DNA of 9,636 bases from DALYDP01 sp964348685 (GTDB lineage Bacteria; Patescibacteriota; Gracilibacteria; Peribacterales; Peribacteraceae). A model generated the notes under the pieces. It was given only the letters and a program-made list of their open reading frames with translations, was not told the DNA's origin and made no database searches. Position 1 is the first letter of the stretch. Each line of letters begins with the position of its first letter. Shown one piece after another: positions 1 through 5,380 of this stretch. The stretch lies in assembly GCA_964348685.1 (NCBI GenBank), contig CAYGDM010000045.1, positions 1 to 9,636 on the forward strand, given 5' to 3'. Both the position numbers and the translations under genes were made by a program.

Positions 1-394
1 CCTTGCGGACGAGCTTCTTCACCGCTTTTTCCTGGCGGCGGACGCAGGCGACTTTCTGTACTCCTTCTTTATCGGCGCACCGTGAGTCGCGATGAAGAAT
101 TTTGTCGTCGTTGCGGCGCTCGACGCGATCCTTCTTTTTGCTTGCTCCTGGGTTGTGCTTCACGATGCACTGAGCCTTGAGCAGGCCGGTCAGGTTCTCG
201 CACGGTTTCTTCCAATCGTTGCCGCGCGAAGAGGCCGATGACGATTCTTCGCTCGACGAAGACGATGAGCTGGACGACGACGCTTCGACGGAGCTGCTGC
301 TCGATGAATCGTCGCTATCTTCTGCGAAACTGAGCGTGGGGACGGATGCCGCAAGCATGGCGGCGGCGGCGAGGGCCGCGAGGGGGCGGTTCAT
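1..394 (-). CDS. Secreted serine-rich, cysteine-containing protein, C-terminus cut by window edge
   Basis: Reading leftward from an ATG at 394, an open frame continues without a stop to base 1, giving 131 visible residues. Residues 1-24 form a classical signal peptide: MNR, a long Ala/Leu-rich hydrophobic core, then a small-residue end (SFA) where signal peptidase I could cut. Residues 25-56 are a low-complexity linker of Ser with Asp/Glu, including runs of 6 and 10 serines. The serine codons are mixed (TCG, AGC, TCA, TCT, TCC), so this is protein-level selection and not a slipped DNA repeat. A basic domain follows with four Cys visible in two pairs (PCENL...QC and RCAD...AC), which suggests disulphides outside the membrane. 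I do not recognise the family. The linker looks like a spacer between membrane and folded domain. It is divergent from the PRC-barrel gene, 111 bp away. The rest of the protein lies outside the window. Confidence 0.8.
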   Translation of the reverse strand, partial: MNRPLAALAAAAMLAASVPTLSFAEDSDDSSSSSSVEASSSSSSSSSSEESSSASSRGNDWKKPCENLTGLLKAQCIVKHNPGASKKKDRVERRNDDKILHRDSRCADKEGVQKVACVRRQEKAVKKLVRK

Positions 395-418
395 AAAAGT
401 GGGGAATGGAAACAAAAG

Positions 419-424
419 AACATA
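419..424 (-). promoter_or_regulatory. Possible -10 element for the secreted serine-rich protein
   Basis: On the minus strand TATGTT lies 24 nt before the ATG at 394. The leader between them has a single G, and its last 18 nt have none. No Shine-Dalgarno motif is visible. I found no convincing -35, so this is tentative. Confidence 0.3.
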
Positions 425-492
425 GCCACTGTATCAGGCCGCTTGGCATGCTCTATTGCGGTCACGGGTGTTTCGGTGTCATGTACATCGTG

Positions 493-498
493 TATGAT
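493..498 (+). promoter_or_regulatory. -10 element for the PRC-barrel gene, leaderless type
   Basis: TATGAT (5 of 6 to TATAAT) ends 7 nt before the ATG at 506, so transcription would begin at about the first base of the start codon. The earlier in-frame ATG at 494 lies inside this hexamer and would not be in the mRNA. No good -35 is seen. Confidence 0.5.
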
Positions 499-505
499 TT
501 CGCTC

Positions 506-1042
506 ATGCACGTACGTTCTTCGATGTGCGCCGGCATGGCAGTTGTTGATGACCGCAGCGACGACGTGCTCGCCACGGTCACCGGCGTGTTCGTGCATCC
601 CGATCTCGGAAAAGTTGAGGGCTTCTTCGTGCGGACAAGCGTTGGGGACGAGTTCCTCGCGGTGCAGGATATCGCTCGGTGGGGTCGCCATGTCTCCGTG
701 CGCGATCCCGACACGATCGCTCCGCTCGACGAGCGCGTTCGTCTGAGCGCGCTCTGGGATGAAGGGCGGTTCGTGCTGGGGCAGAAGATCGTCACTGAGT
801 CGGGCCTGCTTCTGGGGAAGTGCGCCGACGTACAATTTGAGACCGATACCTTTCGCCTCGAGTGGCTGTTCCCGCGCAGGTGGTTCCGATGGAAGCGTCC
901 GTTGCCCGCATGGGCGATCCTTGAGGTGCGTCCCGATGCGGTGGTCGTGCGCGAAGGGGAGACGGTCGTGCCAAGCGCTGCCGAGACCGCGGCCGTCGGG
1001 GTGATGGAAGCGGCGATCGGTAACACTCCTGCTCAAGGGTAA
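506..1042 (+). CDS. Tandem PRC-barrel domain protein
   Basis: A 178-residue protein with two PRC-barrel-like halves. The first, about residues 11-70, contains VLATVTGVFVHPDLGKVEGF. The second, about residues 91-150, contains LGQKIVTESGLLLGKCADV. The pattern 'x-V-x-G-V/D-x-V ... LGKV' followed by strands is typical of PRC barrels, small beta-barrels found in photosynthetic reaction centre subunit H, in RimM and in many uncharacterised bacterial proteins. No membrane span, signal peptide or enzyme motif is seen, so a protein- or RNA-binding role is the most that can be inferred. In-frame ATGs exist at 443, 494 and 506. I chose 506 because a -10-like TATGAT ends 7 nt before it and because the upstream Met-Ala-Cys-Ser stretch does not resemble a PRC start. 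The gene converges on the pilin-like gene, with a shared terminator between them. Confidence 0.75.
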   Translation: MHVRSSMCAGMAVVDDRSDDVLATVTGVFVHPDLGKVEGFFVRTSVGDEFLAVQDIARWGRHVSVRDPDTIAPLDERVRLSALWDEGRFVLGQKIVTESGLLLGKCADVQFETDTFRLEWLFPRRWFRWKRPLPAWAILEVRPDAVVVREGETVVPSAAETAAVGVMEAAIGNTPAQG

Positions 1043-1044
1043 CG

Positions 1045-1072
1045 AAAAAGGACTCCCGAAGGAGCCCTTTTT
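1045..1072. terminator. Bidirectional intrinsic terminator between the PRC-barrel and pilin genes
   Basis: A-tract, stem, 4-nt loop, stem, T-tract. On the minus strand the stem GGGCTCC/GGAGTCC is fully paired with one G-U, is capped by a UUCG tetraloop and is followed by TTTTT. On the plus strand the same hairpin has one A-C mismatch but also ends in TTTTT. It begins 3 nt after the PRC gene stop and about 21 nt after the pilin stop, so it can end both transcripts. The minus-strand form is the stronger. Confidence 0.85.
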
Positions 1073-1093
1073 GGATGCACGTGAAGAAGAATA

Positions 1094-1474
1094 TTATTGG
1101 ATTTGTTCTGAGAGGTAGACCGTCACGAGGCCGACGATGACGCGGGCGAAGAGCACGATCACGAGACCGGCAAGGGCGTAGAAGATCGCCTTCTTGGCCT
1201 TGTCCTTCTCTTCGTCGTTACCCTGCGAGACGATCAGGCGGATACCGGCGATGATCACGACCACCACGGCGATGAGCGCGAGGAAGTTCAGGACGGCGTT
1301 GATGATGTTCGTGATGATGTCGCGGATGCCGTCCGTGCCTGCGTCGCCCGCTCCGGGGGTGCCATCGATATCAGGTTCGGGGCCGGCGAACTGCGCGAGG
1401 GCGCTCGAGGCGGATACAAAGCTCGTGACTGCCGCGGCGGAAGCCGAGAGCGAGAATTTCTGGAAAGCGTTCAT
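1094..1474 (-). CDS. VirB2/TrbC-like pilin-type small membrane protein
   Basis: A 126-residue protein. Residues 1-27 are a signal peptide ending Ala-Leu-Ala before Gln28. A Gly/Asp/Pro-rich segment follows (28-50). Membrane segment 1 is about 57-81, then comes a short polar loop (QGNDEEKDKAKK, 85-96), then membrane segment 2 (about 97-119). The pattern of two hydrophobic helices around a charged 'SQGNDEEKDKAKK' hairpin matches the type IV secretion pilin family (VirB2/TrbC-like) that is widespread in CPR genomes. VirB2 pilins are processed membrane proteins that polymerise into conjugation or secretion pili, but no VirB4, VirB6 or other secretion gene lies in this window, so the role here is open. 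The ATG at 1474 is chosen because the signal peptide starts exactly there; the longer frame to 1561 adds unrelated residues. The 21 nt before the ATG contain no G and no Shine-Dalgarno site. Confidence 0.8.
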   Translation of the reverse strand: MNAFQKFSLSASAAAVTSFVSASSALAQFAGPEPDIDGTPGAGDAGTDGIRDIITNIINAVLNFLALIAVVVVIIAGIRLIVSQGNDEEKDKAKKAIFYALAGLVIVLFARVIVGLVTVYLSEQIQ

Positions 1475-1528
1475 AAGAGAAAGGTAAGGGAGGAACGTCT
1501 TCAATAGTCTTGTCCAGTGGCACACCGC

Positions 1529-1549
1529 GCGCAAGCCTTTCGGCTGCGC
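1529..1549. other. GC-rich hairpin in the pilin/membrane-protein intergenic gap
   Basis: GCGC-A-AGCC, loop TTTC, then GGCT-GCGC: an 8-bp stem with one bulged A on the plus strand. It lies 50 nt past the stop of the membrane-protein gene and about 55 nt before the pilin ATG. There is no T-run after it on the minus strand, so it is not a classical terminator. It could protect the upstream mRNA 3' end or sit at the pilin mRNA 5' end. Confidence 0.4.
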
Positions 1550-1598
1550 AGCGCGTGACATTCCGTTGACACAAATTTCTTCTCTAGCGCCGTTGCAC

Positions 1599-2156
1599 TC
1601 ATTCGGTTTCGCGGCTTCCGAGGAATCCGATGACGAGCAGAATCACCGCCGGCAGCGCGAACCACACGTGTTGGTATTCGACGATCGCTCCGACGAGCGG
1701 GCTCGTGAGTTCGACGCCGCCGAGGGCGGGGGCCGACGCGAGCGTGCGGTCGAGGAGCGGTTTTCCGGTGATGTACGTGACGAGCGACGAGAGGAGCAAT
1801 GCGGCCGTCGAGAGGCCAAGTGCGGCCGAAACGCCGATGTCCCATGCCGCGCCAAACCCGTTACCTGTTTCGATGTTGATACCGCCTTTCATCGCCATGA
1901 AGACGACGGCGACGGCAAAGAGGATGATCTTCACGACCGAGAGCGATTCGGGCGAGAGACTCAGGCCGACCATCGATGCGGTCGACGCGTTCATCAGGAG
2001 CAATGCGACATTGCCGAGTGCTTCGACCGCCACCAGAGAGATGTACGACGCGACGATGATTTTCACCGATGCGTCCCTTCCTACGATGAAGCTGTACGCC
2101 ACGACGAGCGCGACGAAGAGAATGATGAGGAGGTCCCAGCTCAATTGGATGTCCAT
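1599..2156 (-). CDS. Polytopic membrane protein of unknown function
   Basis: A 185-residue protein with about five hydrophobic helices: residues 7-25, 33-55, 73-90, 103-128 and 163-180. No signal peptide beyond the first helix and no catalytic motif are visible. The start (charged Asp2, long first helix, then a Gly-Arg-Asp turn) faintly recalls CvpA-type proteins, but I cannot assign it to that family. The ATG at 2156 is chosen because the hydrophobic protein begins there and because TACTAT ends 7 nt upstream. The same frame continues upstream into tsaD but encodes only Arg/His-rich shadow sequence. It follows tsaD on the same strand with a 23-nt gap, so it could be read from its own start site or from the tsaD transcript. 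It ends with TGA. Confidence 0.7.
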   Translation of the reverse strand: MDIQLSWDLLIILFVALVVAYSFIVGRDASVKIIVASYISLVAVEALGNVALLLMNASTASMVGLSLSPESLSVVKIILFAVAVVFMAMKGGINIETGNGFGAAWDIGVSAALGLSTAALLLSSLVTYITGKPLLDRTLASAPALGGVELTSPLVGAIVEYQHVWFALPAVILLVIGFLGSRETE

Positions 2157-2163
2157 GGTTTCG

Positions 2164-2169
2164 ATAGTA
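2164..2169 (-). promoter_or_regulatory. -10 element for the membrane-protein gene, leaderless type
   Basis: TACTAT on the minus strand (T1, A2, A5 and T6 of TATAAT) ends 7 nt before the ATG at 2156. It lies in the 23-nt gap after the tsaD stop codon, so any -35 would sit within the tsaD 3' end. Confidence 0.4.
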
Positions 2170-2179
2170 CCACCGTCCG

Positions 2180-3208
2180 CTACGAGAGCGAGAGAGGAAG
2201 GTTCGCGCTCGTGTCGAAGGTCTTGTGTATGGCGTCCGGCTTTTCGCGTTGCAGGAAGAATCCCGCCGCGGCGATCATCGCGCCGTTGTCGGTGCAGTAG
2301 TCGTTTTTCGCGTGCCAACGCGTCGTCGTGCCGAGCGCTCTCACCATCGCGCGCAGGTGTTCGTTCGCGGAGACGCCGCCGACGAGATGAATCTCACGCG
2401 CTTCCGAATGCCGTTCGATCGCGCGCTGCAATCGGTCGACCAAGTGCCGGCAGATCGCGTGCTCGAAGCTCGCCGCGAGATCGGAAAGCCTTTCGATCGC
2501 CGAAGGATCGTCGCGCAGGAGATAGCGCAGTGACGTCTTGAGCCCCGAAAAGCTCCAGTTCAGCGAATCGTCGCCGGCGAGCGGGAGAGGGAAGGGGAAC
2601 GCCGTTTTGTCGCCGCCGTGCGCTGCCTTCGCCATCGCCGGGCCGCCGGGGTAGGGGAGGCCCATCAGCGACGCGCCCTTGTCGAAGGCTTCGCCCGCGG
2701 CGTCGTCCCGCGTCTGGCCGATGAGCTGGCCTGCCGTGTGCGACGTACGCAGCCATAGGTCCGTGTGTCCGCCGGAGACCGAAAGTGTGAGGATGGGGAA
2801 CAACGGCGAAGATCGGAGACCAGAGACCGGATCGTCGTCCAATCCGAGCCAAGGGGAACTCAAATGCCCGAGCGTGTGGTGCACGCCGATGAGCGGCTTC
2901 CCGTGGATCCACGAGAGCGTGCGCGCGGTGATGGTGCCGACGAGCAGCGATCCGAGCAGGCCTGGTGCATGCGTGACGGCGACGGCGTCGATGTCGGCGA
3001 TTGTGCACCCTGCGTCTTTCAGTGCGGCGTCGATCACCGGTTGGATGCACTCGAGCTGGCGCCGCGCGGCTTCTTCCGGAATCACGCCGCCCGTCCGTTC
3101 GAACATCCCACTCGAGCTCGCGATGACGTTACTGAGCACGCGTCGTCCGTCCTCCACCACGGCGGCGGCGGTTTCATCGCACGATGTTTCGATCCCGAGG
3201 ATCTTCAT
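2180..3208 (-). CDS. tsaD: tRNA N6-threonylcarbamoyladenosine (t6A37) transferase subunit TsaD
   Basis: A 342-residue protein, the usual length for TsaD (Kae1/Gcp/YgjD family). It transfers threonylcarbamoyl from threonylcarbamoyl-AMP (made by TsaC/TsaB-type synthases) to A37 of tRNAs that read ANN codons, working in the cytoplasm with TsaB and TsaE. Visible motifs are the start GIETSCDETAAAVVEDG (residues 5-21), the metal-binding HHTLGH (His111 and His115), SGGHTDLWL (145-153), DDAAGEAFDKG (168-178), GGVSANEHLR (277-286) and the late metal ligand in CTDNGAMIA (Asp307). All the key family residues are present. The ATG at 3208 sits directly before the conserved start. A longer frame to 3340 would read into lgt on the other strand. 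TATACT ends 6 nt before the ATG, which predicts a leaderless mRNA. It is divergent from lgt, with 29 bp between start codons. Confidence 0.97.
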   Translation of the reverse strand: MKILGIETSCDETAAAVVEDGRRVLSNVIASSSGMFERTGGVIPEEAARRQLECIQPVIDAALKDAGCTIADIDAVAVTHAPGLLGSLLVGTITARTLSWIHGKPLIGVHHTLGHLSSPWLGLDDDPVSGLRSSPLFPILTLSVSGGHTDLWLRTSHTAGQLIGQTRDDAAGEAFDKGASLMGLPYPGGPAMAKAAHGGDKTAFPFPLPLAGDDSLNWSFSGLKTSLRYLLRDDPSAIERLSDLAASFEHAICRHLVDRLQRAIERHSEAREIHLVGGVSANEHLRAMVRALGTTTRWHAKNDYCTDNGAMIAAAGFFLQREKPDAIHKTFDTSANLPLSLS

Positions 3209-3214
3209 GCGCCG

Positions 3215-3220
3215 AGTATA
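3215..3220 (-). promoter_or_regulatory. -10 element for tsaD, leaderless type
   Basis: TATACT on the minus strand (5 of 6 to TATAAT) ends 6 nt before the tsaD ATG. Its spacer and -35 region extend across the lgt -10 and start codon. Confidence 0.65.
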
Positions 3221-3224
3221 CGGG

Positions 3225-3230
3225 TATAGT
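3225..3230 (+). promoter_or_regulatory. -10 element for lgt, leaderless type
   Basis: TATAGT (5 of 6 to TATAAT) ends 7 nt before the GTG start of lgt. It is separated by only 4 bp from the opposite-facing tsaD -10, so the two promoters overlap completely and polymerase should not be able to occupy both at once. Confidence 0.65.
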
Positions 3231-3237
3231 GCGCCCC

Positions 3238-4026
3238 GTGATCGACTTTTTCCCCGCACAGAACATCGCGCTGCGAATCGCCGGATTCCCCGTTTATTGG
3301 TACGGAATCCTCTATTTGGTCGCGTTCGTCCTCGCGGCATTCCTCCTGCCGCGGTTACAGCATCTCCGGAAGCTGTGCCTCTCGAAGGGGGAGTGGAACG
3401 ACATCCTCACCTGGGCCGTCGTGGGCGTGTTGGTGGGCGGACGCTTCGGCTACGTCCTCTTCTATCGCTTCGCGGACTTCCTCCAGAACCCCGTTCTGCT
3501 CTTCGACGTCCGCTCCGGCGGCATGGCGTCGCATGGGGGAATGATCGGCGTGGCGCTGGCGTTCGCGTGGGTGATGCGCAAACGCTCGTGGTCCGAGAAG
3601 CTCTCGATCGTCGACATCGCTGTGGTGCCGGTCGCGATCGGTTTGGCGTGCGGGCGCTTCGGCAATTTCCTGAACCAGGAACTCTACGGCACGGTGACGA
3701 CGCTCCCGTGGGGGATGCAGTTCGACGGCGTGCAGGGGCTTCGGCATCCGACGCAGCTCTACGCGATCGTCAAAGACCTCTTCATCGCGGCGGCGTGTTT
3801 CGCGTATCTGCGGTCGACGCGAGACGCGTTCATCGCGGGTCGCACCGTGGCGCTCTTCCTAATGCTCTACGGCGTGCTGCGGTTCATCGTCGAGATCTTC
3901 CGCGACCAGACGATCATCACGATGTGGGGATCATTGAGCGAAGGGCAGGTGCTGACGGTGCCGGTGTTCGTGGCGGGAATGGCTATGTGGTTCGCGTTAT
4001 CCCGAGGAATGGCTAAAAAGGCGTAA
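3238..4026 (+). CDS. lgt: Prolipoprotein diacylglyceryl transferase
   Basis: A 262-residue inner-membrane enzyme that moves a diacylglyceryl group from phosphatidylglycerol to the lipobox Cys of prolipoproteins, the first step of lipoprotein maturation. Family motifs, in order, are VYWYGILYLVAF (19-30), GGRFGYVLFY (67-76), GGMASHGGMIG (94-104, with His99), GLACGRFGNFLNQE (135-148, the Lgt signature with Arg140, Asn143, Asn146 and Glu148), HPTQLY (170-175) and RFIVEIFR (215-222). These contain the residues known to be essential in E. coli Lgt. Several membrane helices are evident. I place the start at GTG 3238: VIDFFP is the usual Lgt opening, TATAGT ends 7 nt before it, and upstream residues in the frame overlap the tsaD 5' end antisense. 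The following unknown gene begins 18 nt after the lgt stop with its own strong -10. Confidence 0.95.
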   Translation: MIDFFPAQNIALRIAGFPVYWYGILYLVAFVLAAFLLPRLQHLRKLCLSKGEWNDILTWAVVGVLVGGRFGYVLFYRFADFLQNPVLLFDVRSGGMASHGGMIGVALAFAWVMRKRSWSEKLSIVDIAVVPVAIGLACGRFGNFLNQELYGTVTTLPWGMQFDGVQGLRHPTQLYAIVKDLFIAAACFAYLRSTRDAFIAGRTVALFLMLYGVLRFIVEIFRDQTIITMWGSLSEGQVLTVPVFVAGMAMWFALSRGMAKKA

Positions 4027-4029
4027 ATT

Positions 4030-4038
4030 TGGTATAAT
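4030..4038 (+). promoter_or_regulatory. Perfect extended -10 element for the unknown gene at 4045
   Basis: TGG followed by TATAAT, an exact extended -10, ends 6 nt before the ATG at 4045. It lies in the 18-nt gap after the lgt stop. The -35 region (about 4010-4016, TGGCTA) matches poorly, as expected when an extended -10 is present. Predicted transcript start is at or next to the ATG. Confidence 0.75.
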
Positions 4039-4044
4039 TGTTCG

Positions 4045-4743
4045 ATGATTGAGGTATCGCACGACTCGGCAGAACCGTTCCCGGACACGGGGAGGCAATT
4101 GGTTGAAAGGGGACAGCAAATCGTGCGAGAGCTTTTTGATGATGTCCTCAACATCGACAGTGTTCCTGCGTCTGCGGAATGGGAAGAAATTTGTGTAAAA
4201 AACCAATACGCGGCGGCGCGTATTACGAAAGGACGTGCGGCGGGTGTGCCAGACGTGATTCTGCGCACATTCTCGCAGGAATTCATTTTGGAGAACATCA
4301 AGAACTGCAATTTTCAGGTGGCTCTGAATTTCATGAAAAACATGGGGTTTGGCAGTGAGCAGGAACAAGCCACCGTGGCGCAGCTCCAGCAAGAGTGGGT
4401 AGTGGAAATGAAACGCGTGCGTGACGCCGGAGTTGAGAGGCAGGTTGGCAGGATGCGCCTGCATTCGAGTTCAACGATGGAGCACTTCATGCATTCCATC
4501 CGAAAACTTCCACTGATCGAGCAGCAGTTGGCGTACGAGTATTTGTGGGATTTTTGCGGAGGCGAAGACCTGAGGAAGCTCCAAACGTTCAAAAAAGAGC
4601 CGGTCGAAGGTGCTGGCATTTCCGTTGCGGATTTCTTCGGCGACGATCTCGTTGATATGAACGCGTCGCTCCCGATCACATGGCTGACGCCGGAGCAGTG
4701 GGCGATTGAGAAGCTAGCGCAGCAATCGGAAGAATCGCAGTAA
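4045..4743 (+). CDS. Unrecognised soluble helical protein
   Basis: A 232-residue protein that I cannot assign to a family. It has no signal peptide, no membrane span and no nucleotide-binding or metal motif that I can see. It is rich in Glu, Gln, Leu and Met, and probably mostly alpha-helical. Around residues 144-200 there is an aromatic-rich part (MEHFMHSIRKL, YEYLWDFCGG), and near the C-terminus a segment ITWLTPEQWAIEKL. Its codon use is visibly less GC-rich than that of lgt and rnhB beside it, which hints at either looser constraint or transfer. It has the best promoter in the window (exact extended -10, 6 nt from ATG), so a real, expressed gene is likely. Its last 68 bp, including the stop, overlap the 3' end of rnhB on the other strand, and no terminator separates the two. 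Confidence 0.75.
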   Translation: MIEVSHDSAEPFPDTGRQLVERGQQIVRELFDDVLNIDSVPASAEWEEICVKNQYAAARITKGRAAGVPDVILRTFSQEFILENIKNCNFQVALNFMKNMGFGSEQEQATVAQLQQEWVVEMKRVRDAGVERQVGRMRLHSSSTMEHFMHSIRKLPLIEQQLAYEYLWDFCGGEDLRKLQTFKKEPVEGAGISVADFFGDDLVDMNASLPITWLTPEQWAIEKLAQQSEESQ

Positions 4744-5326
4744 GGAACGATTTTCGGTGAATCGGACATACTCCGTGCTTTTTCAATGCCTCGATGTGCA
4801 GCGGCGCGGCGTAGCCTTTGTGGCTTTCGAAGCCGTAGAGCGGGAACTCTTTCGCGTATTCGTGCATCATCCTGTCGCGGGTGACCTTCGCGACAATGCT
4901 CGCCGCCGCGATGCACGCTTCCTTCGCGTCGCCTTCGATCAGACTGCTATGCACGTAGTCGAACCAGTATTTGTCGCGCCCGTCGACGAGGAGGTACGTG
5001 GGTTTCACCGTTTCCGCGAGCATCGCGACCGCGCGTTGCATCGCCGATTCGTTGCTCGCCATGATGCCGTTCGTATCGATGTCCAACGCCGTCGAGAGTG
5101 CCACGCCCCACGGGCAGTTCGCCGTGATCCACGCGTAGCTTTCCTCGCGCTCGGTGTCGGTCAGTTGTTTGCTGTCGAAGAGCCTGATGCCGTCGATGGT
5201 CCAGCCGCCCGCCCTGGTCTTCTTGGGTTCCGTGGGCAAATGAACGGCTCCGGCCACGACCGGTCCGGCCAAGGGTCCGCGCCCCGCTTCGTCGACGCCG
5301 ACGATTACTGCAGAATAGAGTGGCAT
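4676..5326 (-). CDS. rnhB: Ribonuclease HII
   Basis: A 216-residue enzyme that cuts the RNA strand of RNA-DNA hybrids 5' of ribonucleotides, including single ribonucleotides embedded in DNA, and so starts ribonucleotide excision repair. The catalytic acidic residues are all present: DEAGRGPLAGPVVAGAV (Asp12, Glu13), LLVDGRD (Asp115) and EGDAKEACIAAASIVAKVTRD, whose Asp133 is the fourth. The DSKQLTDTERE block (51-61), the YGFESHKGY loop (164-172) and HRKSF (190-194) are also typical. The ATG at 5326 is used; an in-frame TTG at 5338 would add MSYD but touches the -10 hexamer. The last 22 codons, after the conserved HRKSF, overlap the unknown gene on the opposite strand, and this tail (Ala/Ser/Pro-rich) is not part of the family core. 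It stops with TGA. It is the last gene of the minus-strand cluster after the Mur ligase. Confidence 0.95.
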   Translation of the reverse strand: MPLYSAVIVGVDEAGRGPLAGPVVAGAVHLPTEPKKTRAGGWTIDGIRLFDSKQLTDTEREESYAWITANCPWGVALSTALDIDTNGIMASNESAMQRAVAMLAETVKPTYLLVDGRDKYWFDYVHSSLIEGDAKEACIAAASIVAKVTRDRMMHEYAKEFPLYGFESHKGYAAPLHIEALKKHGVCPIHRKSFLTAILPIAALASQSPTAPASAM

Positions 5327-5338
5327 GTCGTAAGACAA

Positions 5339-5344
5339 AGTGTA
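5339..5344 (-). promoter_or_regulatory. Possible -10 element for rnhB
   Basis: TACACT on the minus strand (4 of 6 to TATAAT) ends 12 nt before the ATG at 5326. Transcription would start about 5 nt before the ATG, giving a nearly leaderless mRNA without room for a Shine-Dalgarno site. Confidence 0.35.
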
Positions 5345-5359
5345 ACCGAGGTGTTGTAT

Positions 5360-5380
5360 GGGCGTGCCGGCGGCACGCCC
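5360..5380. terminator. Perfect 9-bp GC hairpin right after the Mur ligase stop
   Basis: GGGCGTGCC, 3-nt loop GGC, then GGCACGCCC: a perfect inverted repeat whose edge touches the TAA stop of the Mur ligase gene (5381-5383). There is no T-run on either side, so it is either a T-less terminator, an mRNA 3' stabiliser for the ligase, or a site acting on rnhB expression, since rnhB starts 33 nt further on. Confidence 0.5.

Noticed and set aside
443..505. Upstream extension of the PRC-barrel gene to ATG 443 or 494
   Set aside because: ATG 494 lies inside the TATGAT hexamer, and residues from 443 to 505 do not resemble a PRC start.
1565..1570. Perfect -35 hexamer TTGACA on the plus strand
   Set aside because: No -10-like sequence lies 16-18 bp downstream and no plus-strand gene follows.
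1566..2300. Plus-strand frame of about 244 codons opposite the membrane-protein gene
   Set aside because: Very rich in Glu, Arg, Asp and His, the expected antisense image of a hydrophobic protein; the minus strand has clear membrane helices and a start signal.
2679..4016. Plus-strand frame of about 445 codons across tsaD and lgt
   Set aside because: It is antisense to tsaD and then out of frame with lgt; composition is Arg/Pro/Ser-rich and both true genes carry full family motifs.
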